Shown here one piece after another: positions 46,935 to 56,207 of a stretch of 64,000 nt of DNA; position 1 is the stretch's first letter, and every line of letters starts with the position of its first letter. Below the pieces are notes generated by a model. The model did not search any database, was not told the origin of the DNA, and saw nothing but the letters and a program-made list of their open reading frames with translations. This DNA is from Flavobacteriaceae bacterium PRS1. Its GTDB lineage: Bacteria > Bacteroidota > Bacteroidia > Flavobacteriales > Flavobacteriaceae. The translations under genes and the position numbers were made by a program. The stretch is taken from the NCBI GenBank assembly GCA_003709165.1, contig RDRZ01000003.1:81562-145561 (forward strand), in the 5' to 3' direction.

Positions 46935-46954
46935 GATTTACGATTTTTGATTTA
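46935..46954. repeat. 20-base repeat GATTTACGATTTTTGATTTA, copy 2
   Basis: Identical to 18134-18153 in the ribosomal operon, 28.8 kb away. Confidence 0.75.
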
Positions 46955-47251
46955 TGATTTTATTTTGGTTTCATTTTTAAACCTGAGTTCGACCTAAGAT
47001 TAAATTTACAGAATACAAAGAAAAGGTAAGATTTGAAATGTAAAATTTGAAGGAATATCTAGATATTTCAAAAATTTCGCATAAAAAAGATTGCTTTTTC
47101 TTTGTATTTCCTTCGGTTTTAGTAAATTTTTTCCAATTCTTGCCAAATTTTCTCAAACTAACCTGTTAGTCTTTCAAAAATCTGACTTCAAATTGAATAA
47201 AAATTCATCTAAACTGTAAACAAATATTAGGACGAACCCAGGTTTTAAGTG

Positions 47252-47259
47252 TATTTTTG
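47252..47259 (+). promoter_or_regulatory. Putative -7 promoter element of purK-purE
   Basis: TATTTTTG matches TAnnTTTG, 62 bases before the purK ATG. No -33 TTTG at the usual distance. Confidence 0.4.
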
Positions 47260-47321
47260 TAGCTCGATAACAAAAAATTGTATTTTAATTAAACAGATTC
47301 CCGATTTCGTGGGAAATAAAT

Positions 47322-48476
47322 ATGAATTATTTTTCTTCAGATTTCAAATTAGGAATTCTTGGTGGTGGACAATTAGGCAAAATGTTACTTTATGACACAA
47401 GAAAATTTGATATTTATACCTGCGTTTTAGATTCCAGTGACGAAGCACCTTGCAAAATTGCATCAAATGAGTTTTATCAAGGCGATTTAATGGATTTTGA
47501 AACCGTTTACAACTTCGGAAAAAAAGTAAATGTGTTAACCATTGAAATAGAAAATGTAAATGTTGATGCTTTAGAAAAACTCGAAAATGAAGGCATTAAA
47601 GTGTATCCTTCTTCAAAAACTTTAAGAATTATTCAAAATAAAGCAACACAGAAATTATTTTATATAGATCATAATTTACCAACAGCAATTTTCTCTCGAT
47701 TTGCTTACACTTCTGAAATCGAAGATGCTGTTTCAAATGGAGGATTAAAATTCCCATTTGTATGGAAATGTGCTAAATTCGGTTATGATGGTACTGGTGT
47801 AAAAGTCATTAGAACAATTTCAGATCTCGAATATTTACCAAATGTAGAATGTATTACAGAAGAATTAATTCATTTTAAAAAAGAACTCGCTGTTATTGTG
47901 GCTCGCAATGTATCTGGTGAAACTAAAATATATCCAGTTGTTGAAATGAAATTTCATCAAGAAGCCAATCAAGTAGAATATGTAATTTGTCCTGCCAGAA
48001 TTAGTGAGGAAGTTGCTAAAAAAGCGAAAATTATTGCTTTAAAAGTTTCTGCAACATTTAATCATGTTGGACTAATTGCTGTTGAAATGTTTCAAACCCA
48101 AGACGATAACATTTTAATAAACGAAGTTGCTCCACGACCTCATAATTCTGGACATCATACCATCGAAACAAGTTATACATCTCAATTTGAACAGCATCTT
48201 CGTGCTATATTAGATTTACCTCTCGGAAAAACCGATAGTAAAATTGCAGGAATTATGGTAAATTTGGTTGGTGAAGATGGCTATAACGGAAACGTGGTTT
48301 ATAAAAACATTGATAAAATCATGAAAATGGAAGGTGTAACACCACACATTTATGGTAAAAAACAAACACAACCATTTCGTAAAATGGGACATGTAACTGT
48401 TGTACACACCGATTTAAAAAAAGCTCGTAAAATAGCAGAGAAAGTTAAGAATACAATTAAAGTAATAAGTGAATAA
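47322..48476 (+). CDS. purK: N5-carboxyaminoimidazole ribonucleotide synthase
   Basis: ATP-grasp enzyme that carboxylates AIR with bicarbonate in de novo purine synthesis. The 384 residues have the N-terminal preATP-grasp domain with LGILGGGQLGKMLLYD (10-25), the ATP-grasp core (KFPFVWKCAKFGYDGTGVK, ITEELIHFKKELAVIVARN) and the active-site loop NEVAPRPHNSGHHTIE, diagnostic for PurK. It is 68 bases ahead of purE, its pathway partner, forming a purKE operon. Confidence 0.97.
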   Translation: MNYFSSDFKLGILGGGQLGKMLLYDTRKFDIYTCVLDSSDEAPCKIASNEFYQGDLMDFETVYNFGKKVNVLTIEIENVNVDALEKLENEGIKVYPSSKTLRIIQNKATQKLFYIDHNLPTAIFSRFAYTSEIEDAVSNGGLKFPFVWKCAKFGYDGTGVKVIRTISDLEYLPNVECITEELIHFKKELAVIVARNVSGETKIYPVVEMKFHQEANQVEYVICPARISEEVAKKAKIIALKVSATFNHVGLIAVEMFQTQDDNILINEVAPRPHNSGHHTIETSYTSQFEQHLRAILDLPLGKTDSKIAGIMVNLVGEDGYNGNVVYKNIDKIMKMEGVTPHIYGKKQTQPFRKMGHVTVVHTDLKKARKIAEKVKNTIKVISE

Positions 48477-48544
48477 CTCACAAAAATCTAATCACAAATT
48501 TTAACTTATACAATTGGGATTTGGGATTTTAAATTTGAAAATTA

Positions 48545-49030
48545 ATGAAAACAGTAGCAATAATTATGGGAAGCAATAGTGACCTTCCTGTTATGCAAGA
48601 TGCAATAGATATTTTAAAAGGCTTCGATATAGAAACTGAAGTAGATATAGTTTCAGCTCATAGAACTCCAGAAAAAATGTTTGAATATGGTAAAAACGCA
48701 CATAAAAGAGGCATTAAAGTGATTATTGCTGGTGCTGGTGGAGCAGCTCACTTACCAGGAATGATTGCCTCATTGTCTCCTCTTCCAGTTATTGGAGTGC
48801 CAGTAAAATCAAGTAATTCTATCGATGGCTGGGATTCTATTCTATCTATTTTACAAATGCCTGGAGGAGTTCCTGTAGCAACCGTTGCCCTAAACGGCGC
48901 AAAAAATGCTGGCATTTTAGCAGCTCAAATTATAGGCACTTTCGACTCTGGGATTCAAGATAAAGTCTTAATTTACAAAGAAGGATTGAAAGCTAAAGTA
49001 ATAGAAAGTTCAAAAGGGATGAAAAAATAA
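48545..49030 (+). CDS. purE: N5-carboxyaminoimidazole ribonucleotide mutase, class I
   Basis: Moves the carboxyl group of N5-CAIR to give CAIR, the step after PurK. The 161 residues show [15 protein letters not shown] at 7-21, the catalytic His39 in SAHRTPEKM and [14 protein letters not shown] in the second motif. Presence of purK supports the class I (mutase) assignment. Length is normal for the octameric enzyme. Confidence 0.97.
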   Translation: MKTVAIIMGSNSDLPVMQDAIDILKGFDIETEVDIVSAHRTPEKMFEYGKNAHKRGIKVIIAGAGGAAHLPGMIASLSPLPVIGVPVKSSNSIDGWDSILSILQMPGGVPVATVALNGAKNAGILAAQIIGTFDSGIQDKVLIYKEGLKAKVIESSKGMKK

Positions 49031-49248
49031 AACCCTGAAAGAATCGAGGTTTTAAAATTGCTATTAATTAATTTTCTTTAGAGTAAACTCTATGAAATAT
49101 TATTGGCGAATCTAATAAATATTTAATGATTGACTAACTAATAATTAAAAATAATAATAAAATCAATTAGTCAGAAAGAAAAGGCTTACATAAGTAAAAA
49201 ATGTAATCTAAATATTAAGATTTCTTCAAATAATTCCTTACAATTAAC

Positions 49249-51279
49249 ATGAATATATTAAATTACCCTTTCTCCACACCTTACAATACTGCTCCATTTT
49301 CTAAAATAGAAATCGAACAATTTCTTCCTGCTTTTATAAAAGCTATTGAAAATACAAAAGCTGAAATTGATGTTATTATAAATAATTCTGATATACCAAA
49401 TTTCAAAAATACGCTTGAAGCTTTAGATTTTTCAGGGGAACAATTGGAAAGAATATCGAGTATTTTCTTCAACTTGAATTCTGCTGAAACTAACGATAAA
49501 ATTCAAAAAATTGCTCAAGATGTATCGCATTTATTATCAGAGTTTAACAACGATATTGCCTTAAACGAAAAATTGTTTATAAGAGTGAAAGAGGTTTATA
49601 ATTCTAAAGAACGCTTAAAACTAACAGAAGAAGAAAATACCTTACTCGACAAAAAATACAAGGGTTTTTCAAGAAATGGTGCTAATTTATCAAAAGATAA
49701 AAAACTGAATCTACGAGAGATAGATAAAAAGTTAAGCAAACTTAAACTCAAATTTGGAGAAAATGTATTGGCTGAAACTAACAAATTTGAAATGCTTATT
49801 ATAAATGAAAAAGATTTGTCTGGATTGCCTGAAGGTGCAAAAGAAGCTGCGAAGCAACTTGCAGAATCTAAAAACAAAAAAGGGTGGCTGTTTACTTTAG
49901 ATTATCCGAGTTATATTCCGTTTATGACCTATGCAGATAATCGAGAATTACGCAAAAAACTATCTTTTGCATTTGGCAACAGGTCTTTTAATAATGATGC
50001 GTTCGATAACAAAAATATCGTATTAAAAATTGTAACCCTTCGTTATAAACGAGCAAAACTTTTAGGTTATAAATCGCATGCACATTTTGTGTTAGAAGAA
50101 CGTATGGCAGAAACTCCAGAAAAAGTTTTAGAATTCCTAAATGAACTTCTTGAAAAAGTAAAACCGGCTGCTGAAAAGGAATTTAAAAACCTTGAAAATT
50201 TTGCTAAAAAATTAGATGACATAGGTAGACTTGAAAAATGGGATTCAGTCTATTATTCAGAAAAATTAAAACAAAAATTATATGATTTTGATGACGAACA
50301 ACTTAAACCCTATTTTAAATTAGAAAATGTTATTCGAGGGGTTTTTTTAGTTGCCAATAAATTATATGATTTGAATTTTGAAAAAATTGATACCATCGAT
50401 AAATATCATAAAGATGTATTAACTTATAAGGTTACCGACAAAAATGGTGATTTCATTTCAATATTCTACACGGATTTCTTTCCGAGAGAAGGAAAACGAA
50501 ATGGTGCCTGGATGACAAGTTTTAAACCTCAATATATAAGAAATGATTACAACGAAAGACCTCATATTTCTATAGTTTGTAACTTTACAAAACCCACAAA
50601 AAGTAAACCTTCATTGTTAACCTTTAATGAAGTTACCACATTATTTCATGAGTTTGGTCATGCACTGCATGGCATGTTGGCAAACACAACCTATCCGAGT
50701 TTATCAGGAACAAGTGTGTCCTGGGATTTTGTAGAATTGCCAAGTCAAGTTTTAGAAAATTGGTGTTATGAAGAAGCAGTATTAAAATTGTTTGCTAAAC
50801 ATTATGAAACTGGAGAAGTCATTCCAATAGAATTAGTTAAAAAAATTAAGGATTCATCAACCTTTCATGAAGGTATGCAAACCTTACGTCAAATAAGTTT
50901 AGGACTTTTAGATATGAGTTGGCACACCCTAGTTCCTGCACATATAATAGATGTAAAAAAACACGAATTAACTGCTTTTAAAAACACAAAATTATATCCT
51001 GATATAGCTAAAAATTGTACGAGTACGTCGTTTTCTCACATTTTTCAAGGTGGTTATTCTTCCGGTTATTATAGCTATAAATGGGCAGAAGTTTTAGATG
51101 CTGATGCTTTTGATTATTTTTCAGAAAATGGTATTTTTAATAAAGAGATTGCAACAAAATTTAAAGATAACATACTCTCTAAAGGTGGAACCGAAAACCC
51201 TATGACACTCTACAAACGCTTTAGAGGACAAAAACCAAAACCTGAAGCCCTCCTTAAAAGAGCTGGACTAATTAAATGA
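49249..51279 (+). CDS. M3 family peptidyl-dipeptidase (Dcp-like)
   Basis: Zinc metallopeptidase that trims peptides, normally in the cytosol or periplasm. The 676 residues lack a signal peptide. The long N-terminal helical lid (about 1-430) precedes the catalytic part with FHEFGHALHGM, zinc motif HEFGH at 467-471, and the third ligand Glu496 in SWDFVELPSQ. FPREGKRNGAWM and FSHIFQGGYSSGYYSYKW are family boxes. It stands alone, 218 bases after purE and 50 bases before the sigma factor gene. Dcp and oligopeptidase A are not separable here, though Dcp fits better. Confidence 0.92.
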   Translation: MNILNYPFSTPYNTAPFSKIEIEQFLPAFIKAIENTKAEIDVIINNSDIPNFKNTLEALDFSGEQLERISSIFFNLNSAETNDKIQKIAQDVSHLLSEFNNDIALNEKLFIRVKEVYNSKERLKLTEEENTLLDKKYKGFSRNGANLSKDKKLNLREIDKKLSKLKLKFGENVLAETNKFEMLIINEKDLSGLPEGAKEAAKQLAESKNKKGWLFTLDYPSYIPFMTYADNRELRKKLSFAFGNRSFNNDAFDNKNIVLKIVTLRYKRAKLLGYKSHAHFVLEERMAETPEKVLEFLNELLEKVKPAAEKEFKNLENFAKKLDDIGRLEKWDSVYYSEKLKQKLYDFDDEQLKPYFKLENVIRGVFLVANKLYDLNFEKIDTIDKYHKDVLTYKVTDKNGDFISIFYTDFFPREGKRNGAWMTSFKPQYIRNDYNERPHISIVCNFTKPTKSKPSLLTFNEVTTLFHEFGHALHGMLANTTYPSLSGTSVSWDFVELPSQVLENWCYEEAVLKLFAKHYETGEVIPIELVKKIKDSSTFHEGMQTLRQISLGLLDMSWHTLVPAHIIDVKKHELTAFKNTKLYPDIAKNCTSTSFSHIFQGGYSSGYYSYKWAEVLDADAFDYFSENGIFNKEIATKFKDNILSKGGTENPMTLYKRFRGQKPKPEALLKRAGLIK

Positions 51280-51303
51280 TGGCATTATTAGAAATATTTA
51301 CCT

Positions 51304-51311
51304 TATTTTTG
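51304..51311 (+). promoter_or_regulatory. Putative -7 promoter element of the ECF sigma factor gene
   Basis: TATTTTTG matches TAnnTTTG, 18 bases before the ATG, which would leave a very short leader. No -33 TTTG at the usual distance. Confidence 0.4.
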
Positions 51312-51329
51312 AAAAACTAAATATTATAA

Positions 51330-51884
51330 ATGCCAAATCACCAAATAGATCCTAATAAATGGATAGACTTGTATTCCGACTATCTATTCAATTACACGAT
51401 AACTAGAGTTAGAGACAGAGATACTGCTCAAGATTTGGTGCAAGACACTTTTTTTGCCGGTTTGAAATCTATGAAAAACTTTAAAGGTGAAGCAAGTGAA
51501 CGTACTTGGCTTATTTCTATTTTAAAGCGTAAGATTATCGATTATTATAGAAAAATTAATTCTAAAAAGGGTAAAGCCGAAATACGAATAAATTACAAGA
51601 GCGACTCTGAAGATGAAGGTAATTGGTTGGAAGAACATGTTGCAGATCCTTTTGATAAAACAGCAGAAGATAATTTAGAAAACACCGAATTAGGATTAGC
51701 AATTCATAACTGTATTGGTAAATTACCCGAAAAACAAGCACAGGTTTTTAAAATGAAAACAATTTTAGACTATGAAACCGAAGCTGTTTGTAATGAATTA
51801 GATATAACAGCGTCTAATCTTTGGGTAATTATACATAGAGCCAGAACAACTATTGCTGCATGTCTCGAAAAAAACTGGTTTTAA
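51330..51884 (+). CDS. ECF-type RNA polymerase sigma factor
   Basis: 184 residues with the two ECF domains: sigma region 2 (about 10-85, RDRDTAQDLVQDTFFAGL and ASERTWLISILKRKIIDYYRK) and region 4 (about 115-180, LPEKQAQVFKMKTIL and ELDITASNLWVIIHRARTTI). It would direct RNA polymerase to a dedicated regulon. The next gene, six bases later, encodes a 90-residue cysteine-containing protein resembling a minimal anti-sigma domain, so the pair is probably a switch. The stimulus is unknown. Confidence 0.92.
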   Translation: MPNHQIDPNKWIDLYSDYLFNYTITRVRDRDTAQDLVQDTFFAGLKSMKNFKGEASERTWLISILKRKIIDYYRKINSKKGKAEIRINYKSDSEDEGNWLEEHVADPFDKTAEDNLENTELGLAIHNCIGKLPEKQAQVFKMKTILDYETEAVCNELDITASNLWVIIHRARTTIAACLEKNWF

Positions 51885-51890
51885 ATTTTA

Positions 51891-52163
51891 ATGATGAATA
51901 AAAAAAACAAAGCGTTTATTTCTTGTGATGAAGCAAACCATAGTTGTGACAAATCCCAATATAATGAAGCTGCTTTCTGGGAGAAACTGAAGTTAAATAT
52001 CCATTTATTGTATTGTAGAGTCTGCAGAAAGTATTCTATAAATAATTATAAACTGTCAAAAATTATTAATGACTCTGATGTCGTTTGTTTAGATTTAAAA
52101 GACAAACAAGAAATGAAAGATTGTTTTGAAAAAGAATTAAAAAAGCGTCAGCAACAGCCATAA
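51891..52163 (+). CDS. Minimal zinc-finger (ZAS/zf-HC2-like) putative anti-sigma factor
   Basis: 90 residues (or 89 from the second ATG). The N-terminal half has ISCDEANHSCDKSQYNE, a helix, then HLLYCRVCRKY, matching the C...H-x3-C-x2-C spacing of the zf-HC2 anti-sigma domain. No membrane segment follows; the tail is charged (KDKQEMKDCFEKELKKRQQQ). That suggests a soluble anti-sigma that could sense redox or metals through the cysteines. It sits six bases behind the sigma gene and overlaps the UbiA-like gene on the other strand by 27 bases. Function inferred from pairing and motif. Confidence 0.65.
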   Translation: MMNKKNKAFISCDEANHSCDKSQYNEAAFWEKLKLNIHLLYCRVCRKYSINNYKLSKIINDSDVVCLDLKDKQEMKDCFEKELKKRQQQP

Positions 52164-52964
52164 AATTGGCAAACCTTCTACCCAAAAAGAACTATAATAT
52201 TTTGCTCTGTTTTCTTCTGAAAAAACTAAAAATAAAAGTGTTATAACTGATATTAAAATTAAAACAGTAACACTTTTAGAATTGATTTCATCTTTAAAAG
52301 ATTCTAAAAATAAAAATCCAACTAATAATAATAGACCTATTACTTTTGTCCTTTTAATTCCAATTTTTTGAGGTATTGTAGAAAGTTTCAAATTGTCAAA
52401 CCGCATATCTCTAATTTCAAAAGGGAACATTAATACCATTATAAACAAAAAGCGTTGAAATGCTGTAATGATAACATCAAAATTAATACGAAAATTATTG
52501 TTTATCAAAGGAATAAATACTGTAACTCCAACCCAAACCAAAGCAATAATATATATTTTCAATCCTTTAATCCCTCTTAAACTATATTTATTATTAATAA
52601 AGAGTCGTTTTGTTAAAAACGGAATTGCATACAAAAAAGTAATAATTGCAGTACTAAAAATATAAATTAATGTTTTTGGATTAAGCAGAAAAGCAAAATA
52701 ACATAAGCCAATAAAACAACTAAAAGAAAATATCTGTATTAGTTTTAGCCAATTAGCCAATTGTCGATGATGAAATTTAGCCAAGCCAAAATACTTCACA
52801 AAATTGTATCCTGTCACAGATGCAAAAAATATAAAAAACAGTATGTTTTCATCCAACGGTAACTCATAGTTTAATAAGGTTATCCAAGTCAAGCTACATA
52901 CGGCTAAAGCTACATGAATACTGCTGTTTATATAAAACTCGAAAAGGCGTTTAAAGAAACCCAT
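52137..52964 (-). CDS. UbiA-superfamily-like membrane protein
   Basis: 275 residues with eight or nine hydrophobic segments over nearly the whole length. The layout recalls UbiA prenyltransferases: a segment ending YNFVKYF where the first Asp-rich motif would be, and FEIRDMRFDN where the second lies. The first motif has lost its aspartates, so prenyl-diphosphate chemistry is doubtful. Alternatively this is an uncharacterised inner-membrane family of Flavobacteriia. Convergent with, and 27 bases overlapping, the small zinc-finger gene; divergent from gcvP. Confidence 0.6.
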   Translation of the reverse strand: MGFFKRLFEFYINSSIHVALAVCSLTWITLLNYELPLDENILFFIFFASVTGYNFVKYFGLAKFHHRQLANWLKLIQIFSFSCFIGLCYFAFLLNPKTLIYIFSTAIITFLYAIPFLTKRLFINNKYSLRGIKGLKIYIIALVWVGVTVFIPLINNNFRINFDVIITAFQRFLFIMVLMFPFEIRDMRFDNLKLSTIPQKIGIKRTKVIGLLLLVGFLFLESFKDEINSKSVTVLILISVITLLFLVFSEENRAKYYSSFWVEGLPILWLLLTLF

Positions 52965-53050
52965 ATTACAAAAATAGCCAATCTGCTAACAATGGACTTA
53001 TTTGGTTAAAAATTTTCATTCATATTAGAATAAAAGCATTATTATTTATG

Positions 53051-53058
53051 TAATTTTG
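53051..53058 (+). promoter_or_regulatory. Putative -7 promoter element of gcvP
   Basis: TAATTTTG matches TAnnTTTG, 21 bases upstream of the ATG. No -33 TTTG at the usual distance. Confidence 0.45.
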
Positions 53059-53079
53059 GGCTTGAAAATATAAAATAGA

Positions 53080-55929
53080 ATGAATACAGATTCTTTCAAA
53101 ATACGTCATATTGGTCCTCGAGAAAGGGATTATAAAGAGATGCTTAAAACTATTGGTGTAGATACTTTAGAACAGCTTATTTACGAAACAATTCCTAATA
53201 GCATTAAGTTAGAAAACGGTTTAAATTTGGATCAAGCTATGAGCGAACAGGATTATTTAACTCATATGCAAGATTTAGCTTCAAAAAACAAGGTTTTTAA
53301 ATCGTATATTGGTTTAGGTTATCATCCAACTAATCTTCCTGCTGTTATACAACGAAACATTCTTGAAAATCCAGGTTGGTACACCGCTTATACACCTTAT
53401 CAAGCTGAAATTGCTCAAGGTCGTTTGGAAGCACTATTAAATTTCCAAACTACGATTGTTGACCTCACAGGAATGGAACTCGCCAATGCTTCACTTTTAG
53501 ACGAAAGTACAGCTGCTGCCGAAGCGATGGCGTTACTGTTTGCTGTTCGTGAAAGACAACAAAAGAAAAATAATGTTGTAAAGTTTTTTGTTTCTGAAGA
53601 AGTTTTACCACAAACATTATCATTATTACAAACAAGGTCAAATCCATTAGGCATTAAGCTTATTATTGGAAATTACGAAACCTTCGATTTTTCTTCCGAT
53701 TTTTATGGTGCTTTATTACAATATCCCGCAACATCTGGACAAATTCATGATATTTCAAGTTTTATTTCGAAAGCTAATAACGCCGGAATAAAAGTTGCAG
53801 TAGCAGCAGATATTTTGAGTCTAATAAAATTAGAATCACCAGGTAAATTTGGCGCCGATGTTGTTGTAGGAACAACCCAACGCTTCGGAATTCCGATGGG
53901 TTTTGGAGGTCCTCATGCTGCCTATTTTGCCACAAAAAAAGCCTATAAAAGAAATATTCCCGGACGTATAATTGGCGTAACAAAAGATGTAAACGGAAAT
54001 CGTGCACTTCGTATGGCATTACAAACTCGCGAACAACATATTAAACGCGATAAGGCAACATCTAATATTTGTACATCTCAAGTACTTCTTGCAGTTATGG
54101 CTGGAATGTACGCCGTTTATCATGGACCAAAAGGTTTACAATACATTGCAAATAAAGTCCATAATCTAACTTCAACTTTATCTGAAACTTTAGAACAATT
54201 AGGACTTTCCCAAACTAATACGTCTTATTTTGATACGATTCAAATTAAAACAGATGCTTCAAAAATAAAAGCTATTGCTGAAACCAACGAAGTAAATTTT
54301 TATTATCCAGATGCTGAAACGGTTTCGATTTCAATCAACGAAACAACGTCTCTTCAAGATGTAAACACTATTATTTCAATTTTTTCTGAAGCTATCGGAA
54401 AAGAATCTGTTTCTATTTCTTCAATTTCAGAAGCCAACAATATTGATGATTCGGTTAGACGTACAAGTCCATTTTTAGAAAACGATATTTTTAATACTTA
54501 TCATTCTGAAACTGAATTAATGCGTTATATAAAATCTCTGGAACGCAAAGATTTATCGCTAACTCATTCCATGATTTCTTTAGGTTCTTGTACTATGAAG
54601 CTAAATGCTGCTGCCGAAATGCTTCCGTTAAGTTGGGCGAATTGGGGAAACATCCATCCATTTGCACCAAGCAATCAAGTTGAAGGTTATTTGTATGTAA
54701 TGAAAAAATTAGAAGATCAACTTACTGAAATTACTGGCTTTGCTGCAACAACATTACAACCAAATTCTGGAGCTCAAGGCGAATTTACCGGACTTATGGT
54801 TATTAAAGCCTTTCATGAATCTCGTAACGAAGGACATAGAAATATTTGCTTAATTCCATCGTCAGCGCATGGTACAAATCCTGCAAGTGCTGTTATGGCT
54901 GGAATGAAAGTAGTAGTCACTAAATCGACCGAAGAAGGAAACATTGATGTTGATGATTTACGAGAAAAAGCCATTTTACATAGAGACCATCTTGCAGCAC
55001 TAATGGTAACCTATCCATCAACTCATGGTGTATTTGAGTCTGCAATTAAAGAAATTACTCAAATTATTCATGATAATGGTGGACAGGTATATATGGATGG
55101 TGCAAATATGAATGCACAAGTAGGACTCACAAATCCTGGCAATATTGGTGCAGATGTTTGTCATCTTAACTTACACAAAACATTTGCCATTCCTCATGGC
55201 GGAGGTGGTCCTGGTGTTGGTCCAATTTGTGTTGCAAAACAGTTGGTTCCTTTTCTTCCGGGAAACCCTTTAGTTAAAGTTGGTGGTAAAAACGCTATTA
55301 CGGCAATCTCAGCTGCACCTTATGGTTCGGCTTTAGTTTGCTTGATTTCGTATGGTTATATATGTATGCTTGGTGCTGAAGGATTATCAGAATCGACAAA
55401 AATTGCCATATTAAACACAAATTATATAAAAGAACGTTTACAAGGTCATTTTGATACTTTATATTCTGGTGAAAAGGGTCGCGCTGCACATGAAATGATT
55501 GTAGATTGCAGACCATTTAAAGAAAATGGTATTGAAGTAAGCGATATTGCAAAACGACTGATGGATTATGGCTTTCATGCTCCAACAGTATCTTTCCCAG
55601 TAGCAGGAACATTAATGATTGAACCTACCGAAAGTGAAAACAAAGCAGAATTAGACCGTTTTTGTAATGCTATGATTTCTATCAGGAAAGAAATTGAAAA
55701 CATTACAAAAGAAGAACCAAATAATGTTCTTAAAAATGCACCTCACACTTTGGCTATGCTAACAGCAAACCTTTGGGATTTTCCTTATACAAGAGAAGAA
55801 GCAGCGTTTCCGTTACCTTATATTCAGGATAATAAATTCTGGCCTAGTGTTAGACGAGTAGATGATGCTTTTGGAGACCGAAATTTAATCTGTTCTTGTG
55901 CTCCAATAGAGGATTTTATGGAGGCCTAA
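53080..55929 (+). CDS. gcvP: Glycine dehydrogenase (decarboxylating), P-protein
   Basis: PLP enzyme of the glycine cleavage system; decarboxylates glycine onto the lipoyl H-protein. The 949 residues are the fused single-chain form: N-terminal half with RHIGPRERDYKEML and FGGPHAAYFATK, C-terminal half with SLGSCTMKLNAAAEM, HGTNPASAVMAGMKV and the PLP lysine Lys700 in LHKTFAIPHGGGGPG. gcvT and gcvH are not adjacent. No riboswitch-like glycine aptamer was recognised in the 115-base leader. Confidence 0.98.
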   Translation: MNTDSFKIRHIGPRERDYKEMLKTIGVDTLEQLIYETIPNSIKLENGLNLDQAMSEQDYLTHMQDLASKNKVFKSYIGLGYHPTNLPAVIQRNILENPGWYTAYTPYQAEIAQGRLEALLNFQTTIVDLTGMELANASLLDESTAAAEAMALLFAVRERQQKKNNVVKFFVSEEVLPQTLSLLQTRSNPLGIKLIIGNYETFDFSSDFYGALLQYPATSGQIHDISSFISKANNAGIKVAVAADILSLIKLESPGKFGADVVVGTTQRFGIPMGFGGPHAAYFATKKAYKRNIPGRIIGVTKDVNGNRALRMALQTREQHIKRDKATSNICTSQVLLAVMAGMYAVYHGPKGLQYIANKVHNLTSTLSETLEQLGLSQTNTSYFDTIQIKTDASKIKAIAETNEVNFYYPDAETVSISINETTSLQDVNTIISIFSEAIGKESVSISSISEANNIDDSVRRTSPFLENDIFNTYHSETELMRYIKSLERKDLSLTHSMISLGSCTMKLNAAAEMLPLSWANWGNIHPFAPSNQVEGYLYVMKKLEDQLTEITGFAATTLQPNSGAQGEFTGLMVIKAFHESRNEGHRNICLIPSSAHGTNPASAVMAGMKVVVTKSTEEGNIDVDDLREKAILHRDHLAALMVTYPSTHGVFESAIKEITQIIHDNGGQVYMDGANMNAQVGLTNPGNIGADVCHLNLHKTFAIPHGGGGPGVGPICVAKQLVPFLPGNPLVKVGGKNAITAISAAPYGSALVCLISYGYICMLGAEGLSESTKIAILNTNYIKERLQGHFDTLYSGEKGRAAHEMIVDCRPFKENGIEVSDIAKRLMDYGFHAPTVSFPVAGTLMIEPTESENKAELDRFCNAMISIRKEIENITKEEPNNVLKNAPHTLAMLTANLWDFPYTREEAAFPLPYIQDNKFWPSVRRVDDAFGDRNLICSCAPIEDFMEA

Positions 55930-56175
55930 TACATCTTTGAACGTCGTAAAATAGAACAAAATCAAACTTGCCTTTAATTATTAGCAACTATATTCGTTAC
56001 TTTGTGGATTATAGAATCCTAATTCTGAATTAGAACTTCGTTATGAAGGTTAAAACCATAATAAAATATGGCTTTTTATGAGTTTCAGCATAGTATCGCT
56101 TTGGTTAAACTTAAAAAAGTATTGTAACGACATATGTTGCAGATGGTTTTAAGATGTAATAGATTTTCTAATATA

Positions 56176-56183
56176 TAAATTTG
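56176..56183 (+). promoter_or_regulatory. Putative -7 promoter element of the KAS III gene
   Basis: TAAATTTG matches TAnnTTTG, 24 bases upstream of the ATG. No -33 TTTG at 19-21 bases; a TTTT lies 25 bases upstream. Confidence 0.45.
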
Positions 56184-56207
56184 GGGTAAAAATAAATATT
56201 CTTTCTT

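Larger units (their letters stand above)
46891..47321. other. 431-base spacer between adk and purK
   Basis: Divergent promoter region with no gene seen in any frame. It contains the adk -7 box (46913-46920), one copy of the 20-base GATTTACGATTTTTGATTTA repeat (46935-46954) and a TATTTTTG box ahead of purK (47252-47259). The middle is AT-rich with no strong hairpin. Confidence 0.6.

Noticed and set aside
49031..49060. Terminator after purE
   Set aside because: Only six base pairs (AAAACC/GGTTTT) with a mismatch beyond and no following T-run.
53001..53058. Full -33/-7 promoter for gcvP
   Set aside because: The only upstream TTTG lies 46 bases before the -7 box, far from the usual 19-21.
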